64,000 nt of DNA from a bacterium (GCA_024711295.1 JANJTB010000006.1:186001-250000), one strand, 5' to 3'. Shown: positions 27,607 through 37,200, counted from the first letter of the stretch. Program-made: numbers and translations. The notes: generated from the sequence alone by a model not told the origin.

Positions 27607-28896
27607 TCAATTTGAATCATTATTTAGAATTATCTCAACAATTTTTTTTGATGAACCTGAGTTATCAAGTATGTATTCCTGATTTTGCTTGCCTAATTTG
27701 TATCTAAGCTCATCATCATTAATCAAATTATTTAAAACACGAATAAGTTCTTCGCTATTCTTGATAATAATTAATGATTGCCTTTCAAACAGTCTTACTG
27801 CATCCGGCATTGAGCTTATATTAGGTCCACAAATAATAGGTAAACCATAACCAGCCGGTTCAGAAACACTGTGAACACCATCGCCAAATCCACAGCCAAC
27901 ATAAGCTATATCAGAATTTCCATAAAGTTGTAGTAAACTACCTATACTATCTACAATAATGTGTTTCTTTTCTAAAATTCTGGTTTGGTTAATTTTTGGG
28001 ATAGTCTCTAATTCCTTTAATAATTTACTAAGCAGAACAGTCTTGCTGTGATAGCCAGAAATCCTTAAAATATTCTTTTCATTAGGTACATGAGGTACAT
28101 ATATAACTCTGATTTTGAAATCGACTGAATTAATTTGATTTACTGATACGGAAATTATTTCTTCATCTTTTTCCCAGCTGCTTCCTGCTATAAGTGTTAT
28201 ATAATTATCCAAAATATTTTTGGGCAAAACTGGATTATTTCTTGCTTGTGTAACTACACTCAATATCCTGTCCGTTCTTGTATCAGTACTTGTAACAACG
28301 CTTACAGATTTACTAATTGCCTGAATAAATTCTGAGTCAACATCTGAAACAGTAAAAACCTTATCAAACTGATTATAACAGTGATTTAAATATTCAGTTC
28401 CAAAATAGTTATTATAAATATATTTTGAGTTTGGTTTAGTAGCGCAAATCAAATAATTTCTACAATTTGATTTTTTTAATTCTGACAGAATATTGCTCCA
28501 AAGTTCATATCTGACAAAAATTGCAATATCAGGGTTTACTTTTTTCACAAAAGTTACTGAATTAACTTCTGTATCAATGGGTAGATACAATGAATAGTCA
28601 ATTTGCGAATAATCTTTTTGATTCTCGAATCCAGATGGTGAAAAAAATGAAGCTATAATTTCAATTTCAGGGTTAAGCTTCTTTATTTCCTCAATCAAAG
28701 GTTTAGCTTGTTCAAATTCTCCCATAGACGCAGCATGAACAAGTATTCGAAGACCACTTTTTTCAGGAACATTGTTAAGTAACTCCTGCCATGCTGATTC
28801 TCTGCTGTAAGCCTTTTCGTTAAAATATGAATACAGCTTAAATATCAAATATAGGATATTAATTATGATGTATTTGTATATGTAATAGATAATCAT
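27607..28896 (-). CDS. waaA: 3-deoxy-D-manno-octulosonic acid transferase
   Basis: A 429-residue GT-B glycosyltransferase (family GT30) that links Kdo-type sugars from CMP donors to lipid IVA at the inner membrane. An N-terminal hydrophobic anchor (about 1-25) is followed by the acceptor domain with HAASMGEFEQAKP, which contains the catalytic Glu; the C-terminal domain has AYVGCGFGDGVHSVSEPAGYGLPI, the CMP-site signature. Next to kdnA/kdsB/kdnB, it probably accepts CMP-Kdo8N. The gene overlaps the metallophosphoesterase gene by 4 bp. Confidence 0.93.
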   Translation of the reverse strand: MIIYYIYKYIIINILYLIFKLYSYFNEKAYSRESAWQELLNNVPEKSGLRILVHAASMGEFEQAKPLIEEIKKLNPEIEIIASFFSPSGFENQKDYSQIDYSLYLPIDTEVNSVTFVKKVNPDIAIFVRYELWSNILSELKKSNCRNYLICATKPNSKYIYNNYFGTEYLNHCYNQFDKVFTVSDVDSEFIQAISKSVSVVTSTDTRTDRILSVVTQARNNPVLPKNILDNYITLIAGSSWEKDEEIISVSVNQINSVDFKIRVIYVPHVPNEKNILRISGYHSKTVLLSKLLKELETIPKINQTRILEKKHIIVDSIGSLLQLYGNSDIAYVGCGFGDGVHSVSEPAGYGLPIICGPNISSMPDAVRLFERQSLIIIKNSEELIRVLNNLINDDELRYKLGKQNQEYILDNSGSSKKIVEIILNNDSN

Positions 28897-30131
28897 TTTG
28901 TCTTTGCAATTTCTTCTGGACTTTTAATGTCTATGATTGTAACTTCCGGATTGAATCCTATTCTGATTGGTGGACCGGATACACCCAAACCACGATTTAC
29001 ATACAAAAGTTGACTTCCTTTTCTATATAATCCCTTGTATTGGTTGTAAGCAATTGCAGCAGGGGAGAACCCAAACGATTCTGAATCAACTCCAACCTGT
29101 CCGGCATGAGTATGCCCTGACAAAGTTAAATCTGCGGGTAACTTATTTACCACAAACTGTTCCCATGTTTTAGGATCATGGCTCATCAGAATATTAAATG
29201 ACTTTGAATCAATTGAATTGAATGCCTTGTCAAAATCTCCAAATGTTTGACGAGCTCCGAAATTATCAACAGAAATTAGGTTTAATTCACCATTTCTGAT
29301 TTTAATTTTAGAGCTTTCATTGATAAGCAACTTAACTCCTGTTGCTTTAATCTTTTTAATTAGTTTAGTATGGTCTTCATCAGTCATATAATGATCGTGA
29401 TTTCCAAGGCATGCATATACTCCATATTTGGCTTTGAGACTTTTCAGGAATGATGCTCCATAATCAATTTCCTGGTATCTGAAATTAACAAAATCCCCGG
29501 TAATTAAAATTAAATCTGGGTGTGTATTTTCGATTTTCTCCAAAACTGAGTTCAGCTTTGCTTGTGGCATATAATCACCAAAATGCAAGTCTGAGAGCTG
29601 TATTATTCTTATCTTATCAAAATTGTTTTGCAGTTTGGGTATAATAATATTTTCTCTGAATACTTTAACATCATTAACGGTTACTAATAATCCATAAATT
29701 GTAATGATAAATGGAATCAATGAAAATAACCATAATGTTCCAACAATTATTCTGTATTTATTTAAATCAATTTGATTACTTATATTCTTAGTTTTTTGAA
29801 ATACTTTTCTTAACAATTTGTAAATGAAATAAAAAGTATTAAAAATAATAATAAATGGGCTAATTCCAATTTTGGGTAGATACCAGGAACTCGTTATAAT
29901 ATTCAAAGATTTTATATGCTCTGGGACAGGGAATGAAATAAGGTTATAATAATTTGTATAAATATACAAAATCATCATCAAAAAAGAAATATAAATTGGT
30001 ATAATATAAAGGTATGACGGTAAATTAATTCTCTTAACAAACTTCTTCCATTTAATCAGTGTAACAAAATCCAAAAATGCCATGAAAAGAAGTAAAACAC
30101 TGAAGAAGATAATTATTCTTGTAAAGTCCAA
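28893..30131 (-). CDS. Membrane-anchored metallophosphoesterase (YkuE/LpxG-like)
   Basis: A 412-residue protein with about four N-terminal transmembrane helices (to about residue 155) and a C-terminal calcineurin-type phosphoesterase. Metal motifs are SDLHFGD, GDFVNF, GNHDH, and GHTHAGQ. Relatives include YkuE-type proteins and LpxG, the chlamydial UDP-2,3-diacylglucosamine hydrolase of lipid A synthesis. Its overlap with waaA makes a lipid-A-related role plausible, but this is inference. The start is TTG at 30131, with a GAGG Shine-Dalgarno sequence 5 bases upstream; the first ATG would cut into the first membrane helix. Confidence 0.8.
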   Translation of the reverse strand: MDFTRIIIFFSVLLLFMAFLDFVTLIKWKKFVKRINLPSYLYIIPIYISFLMMILYIYTNYYNLISFPVPEHIKSLNIITSSWYLPKIGISPFIIIFNTFYFIYKLLRKVFQKTKNISNQIDLNKYRIIVGTLWLFSLIPFIITIYGLLVTVNDVKVFRENIIIPKLQNNFDKIRIIQLSDLHFGDYMPQAKLNSVLEKIENTHPDLILITGDFVNFRYQEIDYGASFLKSLKAKYGVYACLGNHDHYMTDEDHTKLIKKIKATGVKLLINESSKIKIRNGELNLISVDNFGARQTFGDFDKAFNSIDSKSFNILMSHDPKTWEQFVVNKLPADLTLSGHTHAGQVGVDSESFGFSPAAIAYNQYKGLYRKGSQLLYVNRGLGVSGPPIRIGFNPEVTIIDIKSPEEIAKTK

Positions 30132-30218
30132 AGAATCCTCAAAATTATTTTTATTAATGACGAAAAGAGAGTTTAGTTCGTTTTATAATAATTGTATTAC
30201 AAGTTAAAAATAAATATT

Positions 30219-30773
30219 ATGGCAGCAACTGAATCAAAGATGGTGAGTTTAGGTACAATAGCCCCTTATTTTAAAATATTTAATCCTGTGTCAGGAACAT
30301 ATCAATCAATTGAAAATCTGAAATCAGACATAGCTACTGTTATTACGTTCATTTGTAACCATTGTCCTTATGTAATACATATTAATCCAAAATTATCAGA
30401 AATTGCAATAAAATATTCAAAATTGGGTATTAGTTTTATTGCAATTAACTCAAATGATGTTGTCAAATATCCCGAGGATTCACCTGAAAAAATGATTGAA
30501 ATATCGGAGAAGTATAATTATACATTTCCATATTTATACGATGAAACACAGGAAGTTGCTAAAGCATACAATGCCGTTTGTACACCTGATATTTTTGTAT
30601 ATGACTCGTACATGAAATTGGTTTATCGAGGACAATTTGATAACTCAAGACCAAATAACGGAATACCTGTAACCGGAAATAGTCTTATAAACGTTTTAGA
30701 TTCTATTCTTGACGGTTCTGAAATACCTGATGAGCAAGTGCCGGGCATTGGTTGCAACATCAAATGGAAATGA
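30219..30773 (+). CDS. Thioredoxin-like redox protein (AhpC/TSA-type)
   Basis: A 184-residue protein of the thioredoxin superfamily with the redox pair in FICNHCPYVIH (CxxC form CNHC), followed by ISFIAINSND and the cis-Pro region CTPDIFVY. It matches the redoxin-domain proteins with the CNHCPY motif, common in many bacteria and of unclear specific role, possibly peroxide or disulfide metabolism. No signal peptide is present. ATG 30219 is preferred over the TTG at 30192. It stands alone on the plus strand and converges on tsaD. Confidence 0.85.
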   Translation: MAATESKMVSLGTIAPYFKIFNPVSGTYQSIENLKSDIATVITFICNHCPYVIHINPKLSEIAIKYSKLGISFIAINSNDVVKYPEDSPEKMIEISEKYNYTFPYLYDETQEVAKAYNAVCTPDIFVYDSYMKLVYRGQFDNSRPNNGIPVTGNSLINVLDSILDGSEIPDEQVPGIGCNIKWK

Positions 30774-30776
30774 TAT

Positions 30777-31781
30777 TTAAGCTCTAATGGCAGTTGAATT
30801 AACTGTGAATTTAAGATTATCATAGTGATTCTTGTTTGATAAATACTTTAATTCACCAATAAATCCAATCATAGCTGCATTATCAACGCAATAGTTCATT
30901 GCAGGCGCTATCATACTCATCTTATGTTTATCAGCTTCTGCTTTCAATTCTTTTCTCAACTGACTGTTAGCAGATACACCACCGGCAATAACTATTGATT
31001 TAACTTGATAATGTTTAGCAGCATTTATAAGCTTTCTTACCAACACATCAATTATTGCTTGTTGCACAGATGCAGACAAGTCATAAATTTCATTTTCAGA
31101 AATTCCGTTTGGAAAATTTTTGTGAATAAAATACCTTACTGATGTCTTTAGTCCTGAGAAACTAAAATCATAGTTAGGATCGTGGATCATAGGTCTTGGG
31201 AAATCATATCTGAATGGATTGCCCAGTTTTGCGTTTTTATCAATAAGCGGGCCTCCAGGGTAGGGAAGTCCCATCAATTTTGCAATTTTATCAAAAGCTT
31301 CTCCGGCTGCATCATCTTTTGTTGAACCAACAGTATGGTATTCATCAAAACTGTTAACTAAAAAAATCGATGTATGTCCTCCACTTACAACCATCGAAAC
31401 GAATGGAAATTCCAAAGAACTATCTTGTAAGCAACCCGAAAATAAATGTCCTTCAATATGATTTACAGGGATAATAGGCAATCCTCTCGATAATGAAAGA
31501 CCTTTGGCGAAAGATGTTCCAACAATTAAACTCCCTGCCAATCCGGGTTTGTTAGTAACTGCAATTGCATCAATTGAATTAATATCAACCTTTGCTACTT
31601 CCAAGGCTTCGTGAGTGAGCGAATAGATTGTATTCAGATGTGCTCTCGAAGCTAATTCAGGTACAACTCCTCCGTATTTTGAATGGAAATACTGGGATGA
31701 GATTATATTACTTAATACATTGGATTTTTCTATAACAGCCACTGAAGTTTCATCACAGGATGATTCTATTGCTAATATCAT
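30777..31781 (-). CDS. tsaD: tRNA threonylcarbamoyladenosine (t6A) synthase subunit TsaD
   Basis: A 334-residue ASKHA-fold protein that transfers the threonylcarbamoyl group to A37 of ANN-decoding tRNAs. Motifs: AIESSCDETSVAV at the N-terminus, the metal-binding NHIEGHLFSG, VVSGGHTS, GEAFDK and GGVSANSQLR. The length and order are typical (330-340). It overlaps cinA by 4 bp and follows it. It ends 3 bases from the convergent redoxin gene, and I see no clear hairpin there. Confidence 0.95.
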   Translation of the reverse strand: MILAIESSCDETSVAVIEKSNVLSNIISSQYFHSKYGGVVPELASRAHLNTIYSLTHEALEVAKVDINSIDAIAVTNKPGLAGSLIVGTSFAKGLSLSRGLPIIPVNHIEGHLFSGCLQDSSLEFPFVSMVVSGGHTSIFLVNSFDEYHTVGSTKDDAAGEAFDKIAKLMGLPYPGGPLIDKNAKLGNPFRYDFPRPMIHDPNYDFSFSGLKTSVRYFIHKNFPNGISENEIYDLSASVQQAIIDVLVRKLINAAKHYQVKSIVIAGGVSANSQLRKELKAEADKHKMSMIAPAMNYCVDNAAMIGFIGELKYLSNKNHYDNLKFTVNSTAIRA

Positions 31782-33025
31782 TTGTCAAACAACCTTTCTT
31801 TCAACATTAATAATGCGGCAGATACAGCCCTTTCTCTATTCAAACCTCTGTCATTACCAAATCTGAATAATTTTGTATATGAACTAAAATTGTGGTATAT
31901 CGAAATCCATACAGTACCAACTGGTTTATCAGGTGTACCTCCTTCGGGACCTGCAATCCCAGTAATTGATATTCCAAAATGAGCATTAAATATTGAGGAT
32001 ACGTTCTTCGCCATCTCAATAGCTACTTGCTCAGAAACTGCACCATATTCATTTATTAAATCAATGCCAATACCAAGAGCATTTACTTTAACCGAATTGG
32101 AATAAGCAATTACTCCACCATGGAAATACATCGAGCTTCCGGGTAGTTCTGTGAATTCTTTTCCAAGCATTCCACCTGTGCACGACTCTGCCACAGCAAC
32201 TGTCAGCTCTTCTTTCTTCAATTTTTTTGCAATCAATGACATAATAGAATCATTTCCATAGCCAACTATATACTTGCCTGCTTTCTGTTCAATCATTTTT
32301 TGAAATTTATTCAATTTGAGTCGGGCTGTATTAAAATCTGAACCTCTTGCTCCAATACGCAATTTGACTGAACCGGCCGATGGTAGAAAAGCCAGAGAAG
32401 TATCAATTGGAAATTCTTGCGGGCTACCTATCAATTCAGCAAGTGATGACTCAAAAATGCCAGCGGTTTTGATTGTTAAATAAAGTTGAATACTCTTAGA
32501 ATGACTTTTAAAATATTGAGCAGCAATAGGAATAAATTCATTTTCAAATATTGATTTCATTTCTGCAGGTACACCCGGAAGAGCAATAAGCAATTTATTG
32601 TCAAATTCGAACAATAAACCTGGAGCTGTCCCTACATTATTAGTTAAAGGTTTTGATTTTGAAGGGATTAGAGCCTGACCTTTGTTAATTTCATTAAGTG
32701 TTCTGTTTCTGGATTGGTACCATTTCTCCAAATAATCCAAAGTATCATGATGAATAATCAGATTATCTCCGAAAAACTTAACAAGCATTGGTTTGGTAAT
32801 GTCGTCGTGGGTTGGTCCTAATCCACCGGTCAGTATAATTACATCGGAATTTTCAATTAGCCTTGCTAACTCACTTAACATTAATTCTTCATTATCAGGA
32901 ACCGATGAATGAAAAATGGCTGAAAAACCAATATTTGTCATTTTTTCGGCAATCCAGGCAGCATTTGTATTGACAATTTGGCCAATGCAAATTTCATCAC
33001 CTATTGTTAAAATCGAAAATTTCAT
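31778..33025 (-). CDS. cinA: CinA family protein with nicotinamide-nucleotide amidase domain
   Basis: A 415-residue two-domain protein. The N-terminal MoaB-like (COG1058) domain has TIGDEICIGQIVNTNAAWIA (20 residues), LTGGLGPTHDD and ALPGVPAEM. The C-terminal PncC-type domain has AVAESCTGGMLGKE with the catalytic Ser, and GIAGPEGGTPDKPVGTVW. The family hydrolyses NMN to NaMN, or ADP-ribose in the N-terminal part. It lies between rpsA and tsaD in one minus-strand unit; a terminator precedes it after rpsA. Confidence 0.93.
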   Translation of the reverse strand: MKFSILTIGDEICIGQIVNTNAAWIAEKMTNIGFSAIFHSSVPDNEELMLSELARLIENSDVIILTGGLGPTHDDITKPMLVKFFGDNLIIHHDTLDYLEKWYQSRNRTLNEINKGQALIPSKSKPLTNNVGTAPGLLFEFDNKLLIALPGVPAEMKSIFENEFIPIAAQYFKSHSKSIQLYLTIKTAGIFESSLAELIGSPQEFPIDTSLAFLPSAGSVKLRIGARGSDFNTARLKLNKFQKMIEQKAGKYIVGYGNDSIMSLIAKKLKKEELTVAVAESCTGGMLGKEFTELPGSSMYFHGGVIAYSNSVKVNALGIGIDLINEYGAVSEQVAIEMAKNVSSIFNAHFGISITGIAGPEGGTPDKPVGTVWISIYHNFSSYTKLFRFGNDRGLNRERAVSAALLMLKERLFDK

Positions 33026-33040
33026 TTTGGTTTTATCTTT

Positions 33041-33079
33041 AAAAAAACAATGGGATTGCTCAAACGAAACAATCCCATT
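33041..33079 (-). terminator. Intrinsic terminator after rpsA
   Basis: On the minus strand, arms CAATCCCATT (33070-33079 on plus) and AATGGGATTG (33049-33058) form a 10-bp stem with an 11-base loop, followed by a T-rich run (33041-33047). It lies 24 bases after the rpsA stop and before the cinA start, so cinA-tsaD may be read separately or by read-through. Confidence 0.8.
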
Positions 33080-33102
33080 CTAATTATTTTACACAATTAA
33101 AT

Positions 33103-35070
33103 TTACTCAGCTTTTGGAGCTTCTTCACTTGTTTCACTGTCAGCCTGAGCTTCTGTAGCTTCAGCTGATTGAACTAATTCAACATTCTGAAAATCTTCTT
33201 TATTGAATTTTTTGTAATCAAGGTTGAACTCTTCAGTAAAGAATTCAGCTTGTGAACTGTCGTAAGTAACTTCAGTTGGAGGATTATCAGCATTCGGTAC
33301 CGGGTGTAACTTATTGTATGATTCAATAATTGCCTGGTCTTTTCCGCGAAGAGCTTCTACTACTGATAAAACGATTTTCTTGGATTCCTTATCAAATTCA
33401 ACAACCTTAAGCGGTAAACTGTCACCTATTTTGAAATATTCGCTGATATTCTTAACAGGTGCGAACGATAATTGAGAAACTGGAACAAATCCGTCAACAC
33501 CTTCAGGTAATTCAACAATAACACCTTTTTCGATGATTCTTTCAATTTTAGCTTCAGACTCTGAGCCAATGCTGTAAGTTTTTTCGAAATCATCCCAAGG
33601 ATTATCATTAATCTGCTTGTGACCTAAAGCGATTCTTCTTTGTTCAGGGTCAATGCTGATTACAACAACTTCAAGCTTATCGCCTTTTTTCACAAATTCG
33701 CCGGGGTGACGAATTTTCTTAGTCCATGATAAGTCGCTAATGTGAACTAATCCATCTACTCCTGGCTCTAATTCAACGAATACACCGAAATTGGTAAGAT
33801 TTCTAACAATACCGTTGTGCTTAGAATCAACAGGATATTTCTTCATTAAATCTTCCCATGGATCTGGTTCTAATTGTTTCATACCAAGGGCAAGTTTTTT
33901 GTTTTCTTTATCTATATTAAGCACGATAGCTTCGACAACCTGTCCCATAGAAACAATTTGTGATGGATGCTTAACATGTTGTGTCCATGACATTTCTGAA
34001 ATGTGAATAAGGCCTTCAATGCCTTTTTCGATTTCGATAAATGCACCGTAATCGGTTAAGCTGACAACTTTACCGCTAACCTTAGTGCCTTTTTCGTATT
34101 TTTCACCGATTGTATCCCAAGGATGTGAAGTAAGTTGCTTCATACCTAGTGAAATACGCTTCTTATCACCATCAAAATCAAGCACAACAACTTTAACAAC
34201 TTCATCAAGAGAGACTATTTCTGATGGATGAGTTACTCTGCCCCATGACAAGTCAGTGATATGAACAAGACCATCTACACCGCCGAGGTCAACGAATACA
34301 CCAAAGTCTGAAATTGCTTTTACTGTACCTTCTAGAACAAGACCTTTTTCAAGACGTGACATAATTTCACTTCTTTGTTCGGATAATTGTTCTTCGAGAA
34401 GTACTTTGTGAGATACAACTACATTTTCACTTGGATGATTAACTTTAACAACCTTAACATCAATTGTTTTGCCGACCCAGCCGTCGAAATCTCTTACAGG
34501 GCGAACATCAATCTGCGAGCCAGGTAAGAAAGCCTCGATGCCTAACAAGTCAACAACCATACCGCCTTTGATTCGGCGTAAGATTTTTACTTTTGTAAGC
34601 TCTTGTTTGTCGAATAAGCTGATGATGTCATCCCAAATTCTCATAAAGTCAGCACGGCGTCTTGATAAGAGTAATTTACCGCTGGAATCTTCCATTTTTT
34701 CGATAAACACATCAATCTCATCACCGATTTTGTATGTCTCTGCGTTTAATAATTCGGCTTTAGGTACTACACCAAGTGATTTAAATCCGATATCAACGAA
34801 AACTTCATCTTTGCTGATATTTACGATTGTACCATTAACAAGCTCGTCTTCTTTAATCGTCTTGATCTTTGTATCAAATAGTTTGGTAAATGAATCATCA
34901 TCAATATCAAAATTATCGAAAGTTCCTTCGAGAAATTTTGTGATCGAATCTGCATCATAGCGTTTAGTTTTGTTTTGAATGCCGTGCATAGGATGTTTTG
35001 AATCAGCTCCCTGAAAATCGCCTTCTTTTACTGCGACAACATCCTGATTCGTATTAGCATTATCCGACAT
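33103..35070 (-). CDS. rpsA: 30S ribosomal protein S1
   Basis: A 655-residue protein with six S1 RNA-binding repeats over about residues 70-590 (GGVDGLVHITDLSW, KGIEGLIHISEMSW, PGVDGLVHISDLSW and GVDGFVPVSQLSF are the clearest). It docks mRNA on the 30S subunit. An N-terminal extension of about 60 residues and an acidic, Glu/Ala-rich C-terminal tail (about 610-655) flank the repeats. The strong Shine-Dalgarno GGAGGA lies 5 bases upstream of ATG 35070. Confidence 0.95.
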   Translation of the reverse strand: MSDNANTNQDVVAVKEGDFQGADSKHPMHGIQNKTKRYDADSITKFLEGTFDNFDIDDDSFTKLFDTKIKTIKEDELVNGTIVNISKDEVFVDIGFKSLGVVPKAELLNAETYKIGDEIDVFIEKMEDSSGKLLLSRRRADFMRIWDDIISLFDKQELTKVKILRRIKGGMVVDLLGIEAFLPGSQIDVRPVRDFDGWVGKTIDVKVVKVNHPSENVVVSHKVLLEEQLSEQRSEIMSRLEKGLVLEGTVKAISDFGVFVDLGGVDGLVHITDLSWGRVTHPSEIVSLDEVVKVVVLDFDGDKKRISLGMKQLTSHPWDTIGEKYEKGTKVSGKVVSLTDYGAFIEIEKGIEGLIHISEMSWTQHVKHPSQIVSMGQVVEAIVLNIDKENKKLALGMKQLEPDPWEDLMKKYPVDSKHNGIVRNLTNFGVFVELEPGVDGLVHISDLSWTKKIRHPGEFVKKGDKLEVVVISIDPEQRRIALGHKQINDNPWDDFEKTYSIGSESEAKIERIIEKGVIVELPEGVDGFVPVSQLSFAPVKNISEYFKIGDSLPLKVVEFDKESKKIVLSVVEALRGKDQAIIESYNKLHPVPNADNPPTEVTYDSSQAEFFTEEFNLDYKKFNKEDFQNVELVQSAEATEAQADSETSEEAPKAE

Positions 35071-35112
35071 TAAAGTCCTCCAAATAAATACATTTAATAT
35101 AGTGAAACATAC

Positions 35113-35127
35113 AGTGCAAAACGCACT
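35113..35127 (-). promoter_or_regulatory. Small hairpin in the rpsA leader
   Basis: AGTGC (35113-35117) and GCACT (35123-35127) form a 5-bp stem with a 5-base loop about 43 bases upstream of the rpsA start on the minus strand. S1 mRNA leaders are autoregulated in enteric bacteria; whether this hairpin matters is unknown. Confidence 0.25.
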
Positions 35128-35224
35128 TATTTATTATTTTCTAATTTTTGTCAAATTTAGCTTTGCAAAATAATACTTAAATTTCATATAACCAAATAAT
35201 TAGAGTATTTTTTGTTTGAGCAAT

Positions 35225-36124
35225 TTATTTGAAGGGTGTCCAATAAAAATTCACTACGGGGAATAGTGCAGGAACTGTAAAAAACATGAGCCCAAAGTCT
35301 GCTGAAAAAGTAGTATTTTGAAGTCTTATCGCAGCTAAGAGTCCTGTATTTGTCATTGCGGAGATATTTGTGTTCCAAAGCTCTCCGACAAAGAATAAGT
35401 CGTGTCTTTCTGTAAATTTGGTTGTAATTCCTAATCCTAAACCAAACGAGTTATTTATATAAGTTGCAGGGTAGACTCTATCAGCAAATTTTAAATCGTA
35501 AAAGTCATCTGCACCCGTTTTTAAGAATACCATACCTGTCAAATCTGTACGATCACCTCTAAAGGTTATATTGCCATAAATATGGCTAAAGCGATTCTTA
35601 TCATTAACAAAAGCCAAATTTCCACCAATTGCAAGACTCATACCACCTTTCATATCTTGCCAATTAACATTATAAAGAGTTGCTTTAACGTTTAAAACAC
35701 TTATTTGGTCTCTTCTGTCAACTGTGGGTATAAGGCTTGTACCACCTGTCACTGATATTATATCAAACAAACCAAATCCACCATAGAACAATGCTATCAT
35801 ATTGTTGCTTATAAAATGATCGTCACCAATGGGTTCAGCAGTGGGCATTATGAACGCTCTGTGCCTGTGCCTTCTGTAACTGTCATTTTGAGTTATCTCG
35901 TTGACTTCATTAACGTAAATGGTAGTAGTACCGATTGCAGTCTTAAATCGGAATGAACCGCCATTTGTAGTATCATCTGAAACTTCGAGAATATTACCGC
36001 TGATTAAATCACCATTTTTTAATCTTACAATATAGATATCTTTGTCATTAATATCGTTATTTAAATCAACTTCAGATAAAAGTTGTAAAGGTAATAAAAA
36101 AAATAATAATTTAATCCAATTCAT
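35225..36124 (-). CDS. Secreted or outer-membrane protein, unknown function
   Basis: A 299-residue protein with a signal peptide at ATG 36124 (MNWIKLLFFLLPLQLLS); an upstream in-frame ATG at 36160 would place it inside rlmN and spoil the signal. After the signal comes a 45-residue domain with VRLKNGDLISGNIL and TIYVNEVNEI, which looks like a small SH3-like or Sm-like barrel. The rest (about residues 90-299) has amphipathic strands and resembles a beta-barrel. I do not know the family. The gene follows the rlmN stop with a 2-base gap, so the pair is likely co-transcribed. Confidence 0.65.
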   Translation of the reverse strand: MNWIKLLFFLLPLQLLSEVDLNNDINDKDIYIVRLKNGDLISGNILEVSDDTTNGGSFRFKTAIGTTTIYVNEVNEITQNDSYRRHRHRAFIMPTAEPIGDDHFISNNMIALFYGGFGLFDIISVTGGTSLIPTVDRRDQISVLNVKATLYNVNWQDMKGGMSLAIGGNLAFVNDKNRFSHIYGNITFRGDRTDLTGMVFLKTGADDFYDLKFADRVYPATYINNSFGLGLGITTKFTERHDLFFVGELWNTNISAMTNTGLLAAIRLQNTTFSADFGLMFFTVPALFPVVNFYWTPFK

Positions 36125-36126
36125 GA

Positions 36127-37200
36127 TTATGCTCCTTCGGATAGTGCCAATTGACCACATGCTGCTTCAATATCTGTACCAAAAGTGTCCCTAATAGTAA
36201 CAGCACCACCATAATGCCTGACTTTAAGCCCAAATTCCAAGATTTTATCTTTGGGGGTAGGTTTTAATTTATTTGAAAATCCGACGGCACCTGTAAATGA
36301 TATGTCATTAAAAGGAATAATATTCACTCTTGATGGTACTCTTTTCAAAATTTTAGCTAACCTCTTAGCATCTTCTTCAGTGTCGTTATAATTTTCGAAA
36401 GGAATGTATTCATAGGTAACCGGAATTCTGGTTTTTCGGTAATAATATTCTATTGATTCCATCAATGCGTTCAGTTGAATACCTTTTGCCATCGGGATGA
36501 TTTTCTCTCTGAAGCCATTAGTAGTAGCGTGTAGAGAAATTGCAAGTTTAACAGGATTTTTGCTCAAAGCCAGATGTTTTATTTTTGCTGTTATGCCCAC
36601 TGTTGATAGGGTGATTTTTTTTCTTCTCAGTAAATTGTTCTTTGGTAAAGTTAATATATCAATAGTATTCACAACATTGTTATAGTTAAGTAACGGCTCA
36701 CCCATGCCCATAAACACAATATTTGTTACTTTTATACCCAAATCTTTTTCGACAAACAATATTTGGTCAATAATTTCTCCTGATGTAAGATTCCTTTGAA
36801 ATCCCAAAGTACCTGTAGCGCAAAATGCACATTCAACTGGGCAACCAGCCATCGATGAAATACATAATGTTACGCGTTCAATCTCACCGTCTGTTTCATC
36901 GTACCATGGCATATAGACTGTTTCTATTTGCTTACCATCAAATAGTTTAAATAAATATTTTATCGAGCCATCCTCTGATTTACGAATTTTTGAAATTTCT
37001 AATGAATTAATCCTAAAAGTGTCAATCAATAATTCTCTTAATTTGGGTGGTAATGTTTTTATGTCTTTAAAGTTATCAATTCTATCAACATACAAGCCGG
37101 AGAAGACTTGAGAAGCTCTATACTTTTCAAATCCAAAATCCTGTATCAGAATTTCTAATTTATCAAGTGTGTAATTTTTTATGTAGTTAGGTTTATCCAT
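36127..37200 (-). CDS. rlmN: Dual-specificity RNA methyltransferase RlmN
   Basis: A 357-residue radical-SAM enzyme that methylates A2503 of 23S rRNA and A37 of some tRNAs. The Fe-S cluster motif is CAFCATG in GCPVECAFCATGTLGFQRN (given in part), with GMGEPLLNY, the LSTVG segment, LAISLHA and the C-terminal catalytic cysteine region AACGQLA. The length is typical (350-370). ATG 37200. It is divergent from the aldehyde dehydrogenase gene. Confidence 0.95.
   Translation of the reverse strand: MDKPNYIKNYTLDKLEILIQDFGFEKYRASQVFSGLYVDRIDNFKDIKTLPPKLRELLIDTFRINSLEISKIRKSEDGSIKYLFKLFDGKQIETVYMPWYDETDGEIERVTLCISSMAGCPVECAFCATGTLGFQRNLTSGEIIDQILFVEKDLGIKVTNIVFMGMGEPLLNYNNVVNTIDILTLPKNNLLRRKKITLSTVGITAKIKHLALSKNPVKLAISLHATTNGFREKIIPMAKGIQLNALMESIEYYYRKTRIPVTYEYIPFENYNDTEEDAKRLAKILKRVPSRVNIIPFNDISFTGAVGFSNKLKPTPKDKILEFGLKVRHYGGAVTIRDTFGTDIEAACGQLALSEGA

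Noticed and set aside
34469-34960. 163-codon plus-strand ORF opposite rpsA
   Set aside because: Antisense shadow of rpsA; the Ser/Leu/Ile-rich sequence is typical of antisense translation of S1 repeats.
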